In this document: positions 13,801 to 63,521 of the stretch, in pieces
Layout of the letters: the number at the start of each line of letters is the position of its first letter
Numbering within the stretch: position 1 is the stretch's first letter
The notes under the pieces: model-generated
Told to the model about the DNA's origin: nothing
Seen by the model: only the letters and a program-made list of their open reading frames with translations
Databases searched by the model: none
Program-made: the position numbers and the translations under genes
Source of the DNA: Camarhynchus parvulus
Taxonomy: Eukaryota > Chordata > Aves > Passeriformes > Thraupidae
Length of the DNA: 64,000 nt
Assembly (NCBI RefSeq): GCF_901933205.1
Contig: NC_044584.1
Span: 14,611,001-14,675,000, forward strand
Direction of reading: 5' to 3'

Positions 13801-16800
13801 GTAGTCTTTCATCTGACACTGAATTATTCATAAAGCAAAGGGTTAAACTACTGAAAGGAGGTAATTTAGTCACTCTTGGTATCAGTAAATTTTTGGGGTG
13901 GCTTCTTCAATGCCAGCTTAAAGTCCACTGAGGAGTTGTATTGATAATGTTTTTGTGTGTCAGTAGGAAGTTAATCACATTTTTAAGGCATTTTAAGAGT
14001 TTTGTTTTGTAAAGTGCCATCAGACTGCTCCTGTCTTTAAAGATCAGCAGATAAATAAGTTGCTGCAGCAAACTGCTTAGTTATAGAGCAGGTCCTGCAT
14101 AGGCTATTCGTTCTCAGCTATTTTTCCGTCCACAAAGTTACATTGTACCTCCCAGTTATTTTCCCATAAGATAACTGTATCAGTTGGATGAAGCTTCTGA
14201 TACTATTTACCTTACAGACTGGTATTGTTCCTGCATGTTGTTCAGTGTTCAGGGGCTTCATAGAGTGTAACTGCTTTGTTTTATCTAAGAATAGAATAAT
14301 CATGTATTCTATTAATACAATTTTGTTCCCATCCATTAGTTACATTGGCACAGTTAGAAACCAGTCTGGCCATCCTGTGCTTTGTCAAAATGTCCTCTTT
14401 GGCCAGGCAGACCCAGTGATGGGAATGCAAGGCAGCAGCAGCATGATGATTGATCAGGGTAATAATAAGTGGTGCTGCAGTGTTGTTACTGTCTGTCTAG
14501 TCATTGCTACATATTCTGTGGGCATGGCAGAGATGAGTCTGCTTCCAGGAAGTTGTCCCATCCCAGTTCTTCATTTGCTGTCTTGTGTAACATCATCTTC
14601 TGTGGGAGACTTGCAATTCCCAGTCAATAATGCAATAATTACTTGTTTCAGATGACAATTAGAGAGCAAGAGACTTCCATATAATACTGCTTCATTTTTG
14701 TTTTGGTTTGGTTTTTTTTAAGATGTAATGTTGCTGCTTGCTCTTTAGTAAATAAATGTCTTTTCTCCTTTCTTTCTAAACGTAATAGAGCAAATTTTGA
14801 AAGGATTGAAGATGTTTAAACATTATTTCCCTAGCTGGAAGTCCCCTTGCTTCCTATGCCCCTAATACCTCTTTCCCTTAGTCTGTAAGCTTGGCTCTGC
14901 CTCCTGATACTTCTCTAGAAGCTCTTTCCCCTTAAGACTTAGTCATTGTCCTTCATAACTTTCTTGTTGAGGTACATACATTTCTAGATATACCTTTTGA
15001 CTGGATCAAGCAATGAACCATGAAAAAAGAAAAATAATAAATGAAATCAAAGCAAATGTTCCCCAGCTTTGCTAATGGGAGAATTAACTTTCAACTGAGA
15101 CAAATGATAAATAATATTTACAAGTAATGGAAACATCCATGACAGCAGTTATCTACACCTCAATCCATAGGATCATGGGGGTTTCTGTACTTCCCTTTTT
15201 TCTCCTCCCATTCTTCTGGCCAAACTAATCTCAGTCTCTGTTACTGTTTGATACATTTGAAATGTTTCAGGTAAATTGCTTTTTTTTTTGGATGCCTTTT
15301 GAAAGGCAGCCACAGTACAGAAATTGCTCGGTTCCTCTTCAGATTTTTCATTATAGCAACCTAGGACTGTCTTGTAAAAATGAAACTGTGTAGAATGCTT
15401 TTCATTTAATTCCTTTTCTCTTGAGTCCCTTTGTGCAATAAGTGGTGTTTGTATTCTAACTGCAGGTAGGGATTAGAGGCCAAATAGTTTCTCTTACTTT
15501 GGAAAAGCTGAGTTCTTTCAGAGCAAGTGAGGGGAAATTTTTGCTCAGAACTCTTCTAGTAGTTCAAAGATTGACTACTGTAAATGAATTCCATTCAGAT
15601 CATGGCGTTGGGAGCTTGTTTGGCTTATTTTGGTATGTGTGATTGTTTTGGTTTTATTTTTTGGCTTGGGTATTTAGTTTTTTGTTTGTTTGGTTTTTGA
15701 TTGTTCTTTTTAAACCCTGCCCTCCTGGGAGCCACTCTATTCATCTGGCTTTCAGAGCAGTGGTTTCCAGACTTTGAGAGAAGCAAACTGCTGGAGCCCA
15801 GAAGTTTTCCTGTGAGCTGTTACAGCCACATGGAAACCACAGGAGTGCCTGCAGCCCCTTACAGCATGGCCTGGGTAGTCTGTGTCCAGAGTGGTGAAGT
15901 AACCTGTTGGCATTGTTACTTCCAGCTCAAGGCAGGTATTTGTTCATCATCTTCTTCATACTTTTAAAACTTTCTTATTTGCTTTGAAGAAGCAATTTTC
16001 TTACTTTCTGTTAGACTCTCTTTAGTGTCGTTTTTGCACCCTGACAGTTCAGTAACTGCTTTAGAAAGCTTGGCATTTACTGCTTGCTTTAGAAATTTCT
16101 CAATTATTTTGATAAATATTTGAGAAGTATTTTGATATGCTGCCCAATAGCTACAATAGCAAGGATCAATTTGGTGGTTGAAGAGGTGATATTTATTATA
16201 GCACTTGAAATCACAGAATGTTTATTCATTATGATTTCTAGCAGTGATGATTTCTTAATTTTTTTTACTTGTGTCCATACCATCCATGTCAGGCTGGTAT
16301 TTTAAAATAAGCACTGAAGTAAACTTTTAGATGTTGATTTATTTAAAATACTGCTACATTTTAAAATAATAATTGTAAAAACTTTTGAAGAGATTATGGT
16401 TTGTTCCACAATAGGTGTTGTAGTGAGTGCAGAGGACCATGGCTCTGCTGGGCTGCCCTGAGGGGTTGTGACAGCTTTGGGTCCTGACACTGAGATGCAA
16501 AGCTAGACCTGGGCTGTGTGTTGAGCATGCAGTGGATATCCTTGATGTTGGTGTAGGTTGACTGCTACAGCATGGATTTTGCTCATTTGCATTCTCTGAC
16601 TTTATTCTTATCTCCTGCCACCTGATATTTTTGCTCATTAAGTTATTTTCCCAGTGTTTATGGCAGCTTCACTCATCCACTGGAATTCACACACACCCCC
16701 CTTTATCATATTTGTATATAGTGTTGTATTTGTATTTAAAAAGAATAATTGCCCTTTTAAAACTTTCATGAAGGCTTTGATTCTGAAATGTCCATTTAGT

Positions 16801-19800
16801 CCAGCAGAAGAGGAGAAAGGTGTGTTGTTTTCTGCTTTTCCCCACTAAAAGCAAGACCCTGGATGTGAAAGTTCATGGTATTCTCCAAGCTGCTGCCAGC
16901 AGTGAATGACTGACTCCCTTCAGGCTGCCCTTGGTACAACTCCCTGCTCATTTTGGGATTGCAGTGGCCCTGCTGCATGGAGGGCTGTGCAGGGACTGTA
17001 GAAGCCCTGGGTCCCAGCGATTTCCAGCGTGAGGCGGATGTGTGTGATAACTGTAACCAAGTTTTTAGTATCACTATTACTCCTCCGCTGTGGTCTCCTT
17101 AACCTCAAAAGGAAGCAAATGTTTCGTAATCTGCTGCCGAGACTGCTTCAGTTTCTCCTCTGTGGCTGCCAGCTCCAAAAGCTAATGACAAACATTATGG
17201 ATAAGCTTTCAGGCTTTGACTATGGCTGTGCCGTGAGTCATGACTGAGAGCTTAGTGAAGTTACAGCTCGCTGTGATCGTTGTTCAATAGAGGCAGTTTC
17301 TGCTGTAGTGGAATCGCTGTGCTTGTGCAGTCATTCTGTAGCTTTTGGCCGCACATGACTGCAAACACGTGTTTATGCTGAGCAACGTGTCCTGCAGCTT
17401 AGGGACAGAGCACTCTGCTCTGCTCCTCTCTTAGAACTGCATTCAAGTTATGCCAGAAGCTACATAAACTTGACAATTTTTTTTTCCACTTTCTCATGAG
17501 TAGGAAAAAAAACATGGCAAACTGAGATTCCTTCCTTGTAGATTTGAATTGTTGGGAACAGTAGAACAACAGAGCAATGTATCTTACTGTGACATTTGGG
17601 TTTATATTATTGAATAGGCTGAATCCATCAGAAAACCTTTTTTTTTGAATACGGGGGTCATTTTAAAAATCAGTGATGCTCTTTTAATTCTGATTGCTTA
17701 ATAGTGTGAGTATTTGAATATGATAATACTGATCTCATAGTCCATAACAAGCAGATTTTTTTCATATATGTCCTTTCTCTAGGATCTGTCATTATAGGGC
17801 AAGTTTGTAGTTGGGTTTTTTCCTTCTCTCTCCCTGTTTCCCCTGCAGCAATTGCCACAACCATTTTGCTTTCAGGCTTTCATCTCAGCACGTCAGTGAC
17901 AGTCTTAGTCAGTGAGTGATGAGAAGTGTGCACCTGCAGAGTCACTTATATATAATCCAGTAATTTGTTTGTGTAAGATGACTGACACTTCTTATCAGCT
18001 TCCCAAACTGGTGTCACGCTCTAGTTTTGTTCTAGTTGTGCATCTCAGTGTTTGTACTTATTTCAGAATTCATGATATTTCAGTAACTAAGTGAAAGCTC
18101 TTTTTTGTGCACAAACTCACTAATATCTGAAATGTCTCTTCTTGGAAGTTGTCTTAGCCTCCAAACTCAGAGACCCCTGTAAACTCTTCAAAATATATTT
18201 TTCATTTGTAACACAGTGCCATGAGCAGAGAGAAAAGAGTATGTGATGTTAAATGTTTCAGAAGAAGTTGTCATCACTATTTTTTTGTATTGCCTTGCAT
18301 TCCTTTTTGTAACAGAATAATATCTACAGAGGTTTATGTGTTACATTTTGAGGAGGTGAAAAATAAATGCTTACAAAACAATCTTTTACAGTGTCTACAA
18401 TTTTGCTATTGAAAGCTGTATTCACTGAACATTGCAGTAATGTATTTAAAGAGTTAAAACATTTCCTATTCTTACAGTTGCTTTGTTGTGATACTTCCTT
18501 AATATTGATGTGATTTATGTTAACTTTCAGTTGATTCATAGACGACATCTCAAGTTTATTCCAGGGCTATCATTAAAACTGGGTATTCTGATGTGGGAAT
18601 GGACAGATGACATGACTGGAGTGATGTTGACACACTGGTTTAAGCTGCATTAAAGACAGCAGTGTATTAAGTAGTATGTTTGGTAGGAAGGTTTTCTGGC
18701 CAGTGTGGACAGGTATTTTTTCTTAATCCTGTAATGTATAATTTGAATAAGTCTTTGGCATTGCCTCTGCTTGAGGCAAAGGAAAACATGTTTCTTAATT
18801 AAACCTTGGTATGATTTTACAGTTCTTTCCTATGAGGTCTTAAAGACAAGAGAGAAAAACACAAATTACAGGTTTTCAATGCTCTACTAGAAAATGTGTT
18901 TTGTTATGCTGCTTGCTAGTACATCTGTGGAAGAGAGGTTGTGTTTTGTTTGTGTAAAGGATTAGTTGACTTTTATTAGCAGTTAAAACATTTCCTTTGT
19001 TCACAAGTAGCCAGAAACATTGATCGGTGTTATCTGGTTTCCATATCTGAAAGCTGTATCACAAACTTTGTGTCCATCTATGTCAGAAGAAGCAGCAGGG
19101 GCATTCATCATGGTTCATTTGTCTTATCACTAAACAGTATCTCAGAAGCGGTCTGTGCTTTAGTTGATTGCTGTTGCTATGATCTCTAACTCCTCATACT
19201 TTCAGAGAATATAGAGCAGTATCTCATAGAAAGCTTTTTATTTTCTTAATTAAGATCAGTTCTTCCCCATGAAACATGGTGTCAATATTTAAATTCCCTG
19301 TTTAAAGATAATATCAGATATGCTTTTAGTGAAGAACAGAACTATTCCTCAGGTGTTTGCTTCAGTTTGTTTCCAGACACTAAGTTGCACTGATGATAAC
19401 TTTAGGAAGAAAAATAATTTTAAAAAAATATTAATTTATTGTAAACAATTGTTGCATTTTGAGAACATGCTGTATGCTTCTAGAATGCAGTGACCCAGAG
19501 GACAGCCTTCTCTTCAGACCAGCACGTGCTGTTAAAAGGTTAAAAAAGCAGGGGGGAAGGCAGGATGTTGAAATGAAATTGGAGATCTTTCCTTCTCACT
19601 CTTGATTTTTGTCATTTTTCCTGCTCTTAAGTTGCAGGAGTTCAAACCTGTCCCCCCATAATTTTGTTGTAGTAAATCTTTAACTCACTGTTCTGCTGCA
19701 GCATTGCCAGTGCCGATTGCTGCTGAGGGGGCCCCTGGGGCTCTGCCACACCCGAGCCAGTCTTCTGCAAACCTTTTTTTACAGTCAAAACTTCAAGTCA

Positions 19801-20149
19801 TACTTGATTTTGCTTTTGTTCTAAAGATGAGAATTTAGAAAAATGCACGTGTTACTGCTGCAGTGTGTGTTTCACAGCACCTCTTTCACTGGTGCCTCAG
19901 TGAGATCGGCTGCACCCTAATAAGTGTCCAGAAGCCGTGGGTGAGCATTAAGTTGTTATCTAGCGTAGCTGTAATCCAGGAGTAAAGTCTCTAACCTGAG
20001 CTGTTTCTGTCGTGCTGAGGGCAGAGGTTACTACTTGTGCGGATTTACTGGGAGAGTAAACAATCAGAAGAGAAGTGCTGGGTGTGAAAGTATCTTCCTG
20101 TGTGCTGTGAATTGGAATGAGGCTGCAGAAGCATGGTGTGCTCTGAGGA

Positions 20150-20495
20150 GAGGGAGCGCTCCGGAGCTCCTGCTGCACTTCTCCCGTGCCTTATCCTGCC
20201 TTTGGTGGGAGCTCGCTGGCTTTTCAAAGACTTGGTGACGATCACACAGCGATTCCTGTTGTCGCTTGTGTTTGTTTTGCCCAGGAGGAACTCAGCTGCA
20301 GTCTGGTAGAAGGCAAGTGTCCGGGCTAGCTGGCAGTTCTTGCAAACAGCCGCCCGTGGGCACCCGGCCCGTGGGCACCGGTCTGTGGGCATCCATCCCA
20401 TCCCTGCACGCCCGTGAGGAGCTCAGAGCCGCCCGAGCTCGGCAGGGCCGTGGCGAGGCCAGATCTGTCCAGGGTGCTGACGGGCGAGGGCACAG
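20150..20495. promoter_or_regulatory. CpG-rich patch in intron 1, possible cryptic promoter or enhancer
   Basis: I count about 22 CpG dinucleotides in roughly 345 bp, against a surrounding intron that has very few. The densest part is about 20350-20495. The patch lies about 1.15-1.5 kb upstream of exon 2. I do not see USP7 exon 1 in it, and I see no clear phase-compatible exon and donor pair. A role as alternative promoter or enhancer is inference from base composition only. It could equally be a G+C-rich repeat remnant. Confidence 0.4.
20353..20397. repeat. Three imperfect 15-bp tandem units
   Basis: Three adjacent units share the core GTGGGCA at a spacing of 15 bp. The first two are nearly identical (CCCGTGGGCACC) and the third has diverged. 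They sit inside the CpG-rich patch. Confidence 0.75.
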
Positions 20496-21584
20496 CCAGG
20501 CTGCTGTACTGGAGCTGGGATCGTGCTGTGTCCCTTGGGAATGGTTTCCATCCTGTGGCACACGTTGCCTGTATCCCCAGCAGTGCATACGGTCAGTAAC
20601 TTGTGTTACTGACTGATACTGTGTGGAGCTTTTGGGTATAAAACTGCTCCTGTTACACACATCAGTGACCGTGGGGCTTTCGAGGGGTAGTGGAATATAT
20701 AAGTTAATAGCATGACTTCTACAGCAATGAGAAACTCATCAGACCTTTTCAATTAGAGTGTCTTTTAAGTAGTGCTTGTCCTTGAGATGGTTGCAAGAGC
20801 TTATAGGTTTTACAGTTTGATGATACAAGCCAGTTTAGTTTATCCAAGAATATACCCACTTTTCTGGAGTCATGCTGAAACTGTCCACTGGCTTTTGGTG
20901 TGGAAGCAGTGGAAGGAGGTGTTGTTCAGTTGTTGGAGGAATCAGGAAGGTGCTTGTTCAATCAAGGCAATGCAACTTGGAGATAGTGGGGTTCCAGTTC
21001 ATCAAGTTGTCTCATATCTCTTGGTTTAGTGGCATTTACATATGTAATGGTCACTGGAGCAAAACTTAATGGCAGCGATGGCTAGAAACTGGAAAATGTT
21101 ATATCTAAAATGTTCCTTAATCCTGAAAGATTTTCTTTCCCATTTTCTCCAACTAAGATTTAAATCTTACCGTTACATTTAATTAGAGATCCAGGTTTTT
21201 TCTTAAAAAACCAGTAGCACTGAAGAAGTCTTAAAGTCACTTGTTAGTTTAGAAAGTCTCGTATTAGAAACTTGAACTTGTGTAAAAATTCCTTGCGTTC
21301 TAAGAATGCAAGAGAAATTAAATAAAAAGTTCTTATTTAATTAGACTTGATTATGAGATACTGATTGCAAGGCAATCTGGAAACTTAAAAGTCGGTTTAT
21401 GTTCTTCTTGTCTGTATTCCACATTAATGTGGACTTTTTTCTTCATCCATAAATATTCAGCTATATGGGGAATTTTTTTTAGACTAGTACAACTTTTGAG
21501 CAATAACTTCAATAAATACTGTTCTGTGCAAGTATGCACTATTCATCTGTCTCATAAACACTTCCTGAGACAAAAAAAGGTTAA

Positions 21585-59869
<38,285 letters not shown>

Positions 59870-60369
59870 CTTACTTAACCAGATTGTCAAGGCAAGGGAC
59901 AAAAATAAGTGTGTGTGTGCACCTTTTTAACAACTGTAGAACTTTGGTACACGTGCACTATATCTGAAGTCTTCAGCAAGAGGATTTGCTGCTGATGTTA
60001 ATTTTATTTTGTTGAGGCTGTTCAGTTTGGCTTCTCTGTATCTATTGACTGCCCTTTTTGAGCAAAATGAAGGTGTTTTTATAAAAGCTTGGATGCCAAT
60101 GAGAGTTATTTTATGGTAAACGTAATGCAAGGCAATTGTCAGCATAATGAGGGAAGAGTTTAGTAGAACAGTTGACATTGGCAAAATTATTTGTCTGTAG
60201 TACGTTTATAGATGGCATAAGCTGACTGGCTGCCCTTCCCGTGTGGTGTTCACCATCACTGCAGCTAGTAAGTCTTATGTTTAGACTCACATCAGATTTA
60301 TTTCCTTCAGTTATACTTTAAATGACATTTTTGTGCATTTGTAAATGCAAAAGAAAAACTCACATCATC

Positions 60370-60375
60370 AATAAA
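60370..60375 (+). promoter_or_regulatory. USP7: Poly(A) signal AATAAA, proximal
   Basis: A canonical hexamer lies 500 bp after the stop codon, with T/G-rich sequence (TTATTGTGTACATTGTTGG) downstream. It is a candidate for a short 3' UTR isoform. Confidence 0.6.
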
Positions 60376-60455
60376 TAGCAATCTCTACTTTATTGTGTAC
60401 ATTGTTGGCACTTATTCGGGATTTTTGTCTCCTCCAGCTTCATAGAATCTTTTTT

Positions 60456-60461
60456 AATAAA
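60456..60461 (+). promoter_or_regulatory. USP7: Poly(A) signal AATAAA, second
   Basis: A canonical hexamer follows a T-run and has a T-rich stretch after it. It lies 86 bp after the proximal signal. Confidence 0.5.
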
Positions 60462-61124
60462 CTAGTTTTCATTTAATTTAGTCAATACTTTGCATCCTGT
60501 TTTACCAAGTGGATGCCCCGAGTCCTAAAAAGAGATATTTGGGTCTTTTTATGAAATTTCCAACCACTGAGGAATACCGTTGCGATTGATTATGCCATCT
60601 TCTGGCAAATAGAATGACACTCAAAAGTTGGCAAAAGCAAGTGAAAAGATTATAAATATCATTAATTTAGTTACCATGGGAAGAGATGGGGAAAACACAA
60701 GAACTAGCCTTTTAGCACAGAGGGCATGCTCACTAGTGTTTAGTAAGCTGTTGACTTTGTATAAAAAAGGAGGAAAAAAAATGAAAAAAGAAGAAAAAAA
60801 AACCTGAAAAAAGCAATTGTATATTTAATGAATGAACATGTACAATTTAACACTTGGAGGTTAATTTTATTGGGTGAGTCTGCAAGTGAATTTCACTGAT
60901 GTTGATATTCATTGTGTGTAGTTTTATTTCAATCCCCAGACTGCTTCCTTTTCTTTGGAGCTAATGCCAGCCGCGTGTCTAGTTTTGAGTGCAGTAAAGA
61001 TAGAATCAGCAATTCACACTTAATTTTACATTCTTTTCCAGTATTTTATTTTGTTTCTGTAGCCGCAGTGTACAACTCCTCTTCCTGTATATTGCCTTTT
61101 TTTGCTGGAAAATGTTGTATGTTG

Positions 61125-61130
61125 AATAAA
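61125..61130 (+). promoter_or_regulatory. USP7: Poly(A) signal AATAAA, likely main distal site of USP7
   Basis: A canonical hexamer preceded by TGTATGT and followed within 15-30 bp by a T-run and TGATGAGTG. The arrangement matches a strong cleavage site, placing the mRNA end at about 61145-61150. Confidence 0.7.
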
Positions 61131-61150
61131 ATTTTCTATAAAATTTTTTT

Positions 61151-62730
61151 TGATGAGTGATGACATGGACATTGAAGAAGATTTCTCCTCTCCTTGGAAA
61201 TAGAGTTTTGGGAAATGTTTTCATTAATGAGATTTTGCTAAAGGTGTGGTTTTCTTTTTCCTTAAGTGTTGACAATTGTACAATCCTCATTTGTTGTTTT
61301 GGGGAAACTTTGTGGGGGTTTCTGTTTAATAGTTGGGGTTTGGAGGTTTTTTGTGGGGTTTGGTTTTTTTACATCCTAACAAGTCACATTTGAGCTTAAC
61401 AAATAAAAGGTTTTCCAGGAAAGGAGCCATGTACAAAAAAGACAAATGGAAAAATTATTTTACTAGTTTGTTTGTAAAGCTTGTAGTAGAGTCTTTGTGG
61501 TAGACTGGACTCTGCCTGCCTGTATAAAATTTTGTGGTCCAGATTCTCAAGTCTAATATTATAAATGGTGTAAAGTGAAATCTGGAGTCTCTAAAGGTAA
61601 GGTCCTTCCATAGAGTAATAGATTCCCTCTGTAATGTGTTCCCTGTATTCATAACCAAAACAGAAGGTGCAAGTTCTAGGAATGTTTGATTCTCTTTTTA
61701 GTTTGTATCTTGGAGTGGTTTTAACTGTCTCTTATTTCCAGTCAAGGCAAACTAGTTGTTTACTTTTGTTTTGCTGTCTGTGTGTGTAGGTTAGCATAGA
61801 GGGAAGTGCTTAACTGGCATGCCTTAAGTGAGAAAGCTTTCCTTTGCTTTGCATTTCCACAGGCTGGTGACAACTGCACCATCCCAGGGCTGTTTTTACT
61901 GGTACTTGGATTGTTCTAAAGGCTTTCAGTAAATGTCAGGATTAGTTTCAGAATTGTTCCTGTGAATCAGAGGCTCTGGTCAGCAGTAGTAAGCCCTGGT
62001 TATATTTAGTGTTGTTGAGACTGATATGAAATTGAGCTTGTATCTGAATGTCACTACGTTTTCACATTCTTTTATGGGATGGTGGCAGCTTTTAGGACTA
62101 TCTTAAGAAACACAATCCTTCCTATTTCAGAAGAAAAAGCCACTAACAGTAGATTTTGGGTGCCTTCTGGGTTTTAGATGACTGGATTTTATGTGCTTCA
62201 GTATTTGTGCTATTCCCACACTAGTTTGGTGATGTCCATACTTTGAGGCATTCCATATGCAGTTATGAATTACTGAAGGATTTTCTGGAAAAAAAAAGTT
62301 TTGGAGCACAAGTAACTTGTTACTGAAATGTGGAAACACCTATGAAGAGGAGGACAGGAGGGTTTCTCAGGTGCAGTATGCTTGTTTAGTTCATTTAAAA
62401 AATTATAAGAATATATTCTTCAAAATTGCCATGCTTTCCATTTCTTTATTTAGATTTTGGAATTATCTGGATAATACACAGTGAATGCATTAAATTAAGG
62501 TAATGTAATATAAGTGTTAAGCAATAAGGATGTAATCTCATGGTACGCAGCATCAGAGCAACATGTTAACAGCCCATCCGAATTCTCCCTACCAAAACAG
62601 AGTGTGGTTCCTGTAGATTTACATAGTGCCTTTTATCCTGAAGGAGTTCAAAGCATTCTGTGAAATCTGAGCAGATCACAGCAGTGAGAGTTGCTGACCA
62701 GAGAGTGCCAGCCAGCCCCAGCCCCTTCAC
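61151..62730. other. Intergenic, no gene seen
   Basis: A+T-rich sequence with only short chance open frames. The one local structure noted is the G-run cluster at 61301-61358. Confidence 0.7.
61301..61358 (+). other. G-run cluster downstream of USP7 poly(A) site
   Basis: Four runs of four or five G lie at 61301-61304, 61314-61318, 61335-61338 and 61355-61358, in a T/G-rich setting about 170 bp after the likely cleavage site. This is compatible with a pause or termination-assisting element or a long-loop G-quadruplex. The function is inference. Confidence 0.35.
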
Positions 62731-62970
62731 CCGCCCAGGCTGGCACAGGCTGGCACAGCCCCCCGGGCAGGACGAGCAGAGCGAGCGCCTCCCGCATCCC
62801 GGATCTACCTCAGCTGCTGCCCTCCAGCTCGGCCAGCATCCCCACCCGTGCCAGCGGTGTCCCCATGCCAGCGTCCCTGTGCTGTGCCAGCGGCCCCCTG
62901 CAGCATCCCCAGCCGGCCCCGGAGCTCGGACCGCGGGGCCGCGCTGGCTGCAGCGCCCATCGGAGCCACG
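62731..62970. promoter_or_regulatory. CpG-island-like block downstream of USP7
   Basis: I count about 22 CpG dinucleotides in 240 bp, with G+C far above the flanks. Such blocks often mark promoters. No reliable exon, start codon or TATA box can be assigned, and open frames in both strands are explained by the scarcity of stop codons. In human, CARHSP1 lies beyond the USP7 3' end on the same strand, so a neighbouring promoter is conceivable. A G+C-rich repeat is the alternative. Confidence 0.45.
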
Positions 62971-63022
62971 CCTGGGGGTTGCTGTGTGAAATCCTCTGTG
63001 AGCAGTCATTTTCTGTAGGAAC

Positions 63023-63041
63023 TGTACATATTGTAAATAAA
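63023..63041 (+). promoter_or_regulatory. Distal poly(A) signal with two Pumilio-type motifs
   Basis: TGTACATA (63023-63030) and TGTAAATA (63032-63039) both fit TGTANATA, and the second overlaps AATAAA at 63036-63041. A T/G-rich stretch (GGTGTCTCGGCTCTTTG) follows 25-45 bp later. Upstream TGTA is also the CFIm recognition motif. This looks like a real cleavage site, either for an extended USP7 3' UTR or for another + strand transcript. Confidence 0.55.
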
Positions 63042-63179
63042 ATAGCCCGGGGTAAACACTGCTTTGGTGTCTCGGCTCTTTGTTTTGGAGAGGAGTGGGA
63101 GTTACAGCTCTTGGGTCACTCAGAACTCAGGAAGATTTTGGTTAGATCGAGTAGATGAAGTTTACAAAATGCAGCTCAA

Positions 63180-63521
63180 TTGTGTGCTAGGAATGGCATT
63201 ACTAATGTAAGGTGTGCTGGCCAGAAAGTGTTGTCATTACATTGCAAAGGTTCCATATTGCTAGAGTTTCGTACCTCCATGACGTTTCTCATGGGCATCT
63301 CCTCTAAGCACTGACTCTTCCTTATTCTGGCAGCAGCCAACTGACTCCAGATCCCCTCAACCAACCACTCCACTCTTTTATAACACTTCTTATTGGCTAC
63401 AGCTGTGGCCTGTTAAAATCAGGCCTGCTCCTAATCTTTAATAATTAACCCAGCTGCAACTCTTTAGGGGATAAGATTACTTTCTATACTACCTTTGTTT
63501 ACTTACATTCTGTCCCCCTAC
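63180..63521 (-). mobile_element. Probable solitary LTR of an endogenous retrovirus
   Basis: Read on the minus strand, the block starts TGTAGGGGGACAGAATG. It has a CCAAT box (63392-63396) and, just after it, a TATA-type box (complement of 63375-63382), which is the order expected of an LTR promoter. The composition and wording feel like LTRs common in songbird genomes, but this is from memory. The far end is uncertain and no target-site duplication was confirmed. No retroviral coding region is present. Confidence 0.5.

Larger units (their letters stand above)
59870..61150 (+). other. USP7: USP7 3' UTR (approximate end)
   Basis: Non-coding sequence follows the USP7 stop. It is A+T-rich with several AATAAA signals, the last of which (61125) is followed by a T-rich downstream element. 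It includes an A-rich purine tract at about 60761-60812. The 3' end is inferred from signals and is not observed. A longer form using the signal near 63036 is possible. Confidence 0.75.

Noticed and set aside
14188..14655. Open frame of 155 codons on the + strand in intron 1
   Set aside because: It is the longest frame in the intron but has no family likeness and mixed composition. One frame of this length is expected by chance in 64 kb.
20035..20660. Possible USP7 exon 1 inside the CpG-rich patch
   Set aside because: No Gln-rich start like that of USP7, and no phase-1 donor after an acidic segment, could be found. Exon 1 is therefore placed upstream of the window.
62566..63158. Open frames of 109-155 codons on both strands in the CpG block
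   Set aside because: Both strands are open at once, with Pro, Ala and Ser bias typical of translated G+C-rich non-coding DNA.
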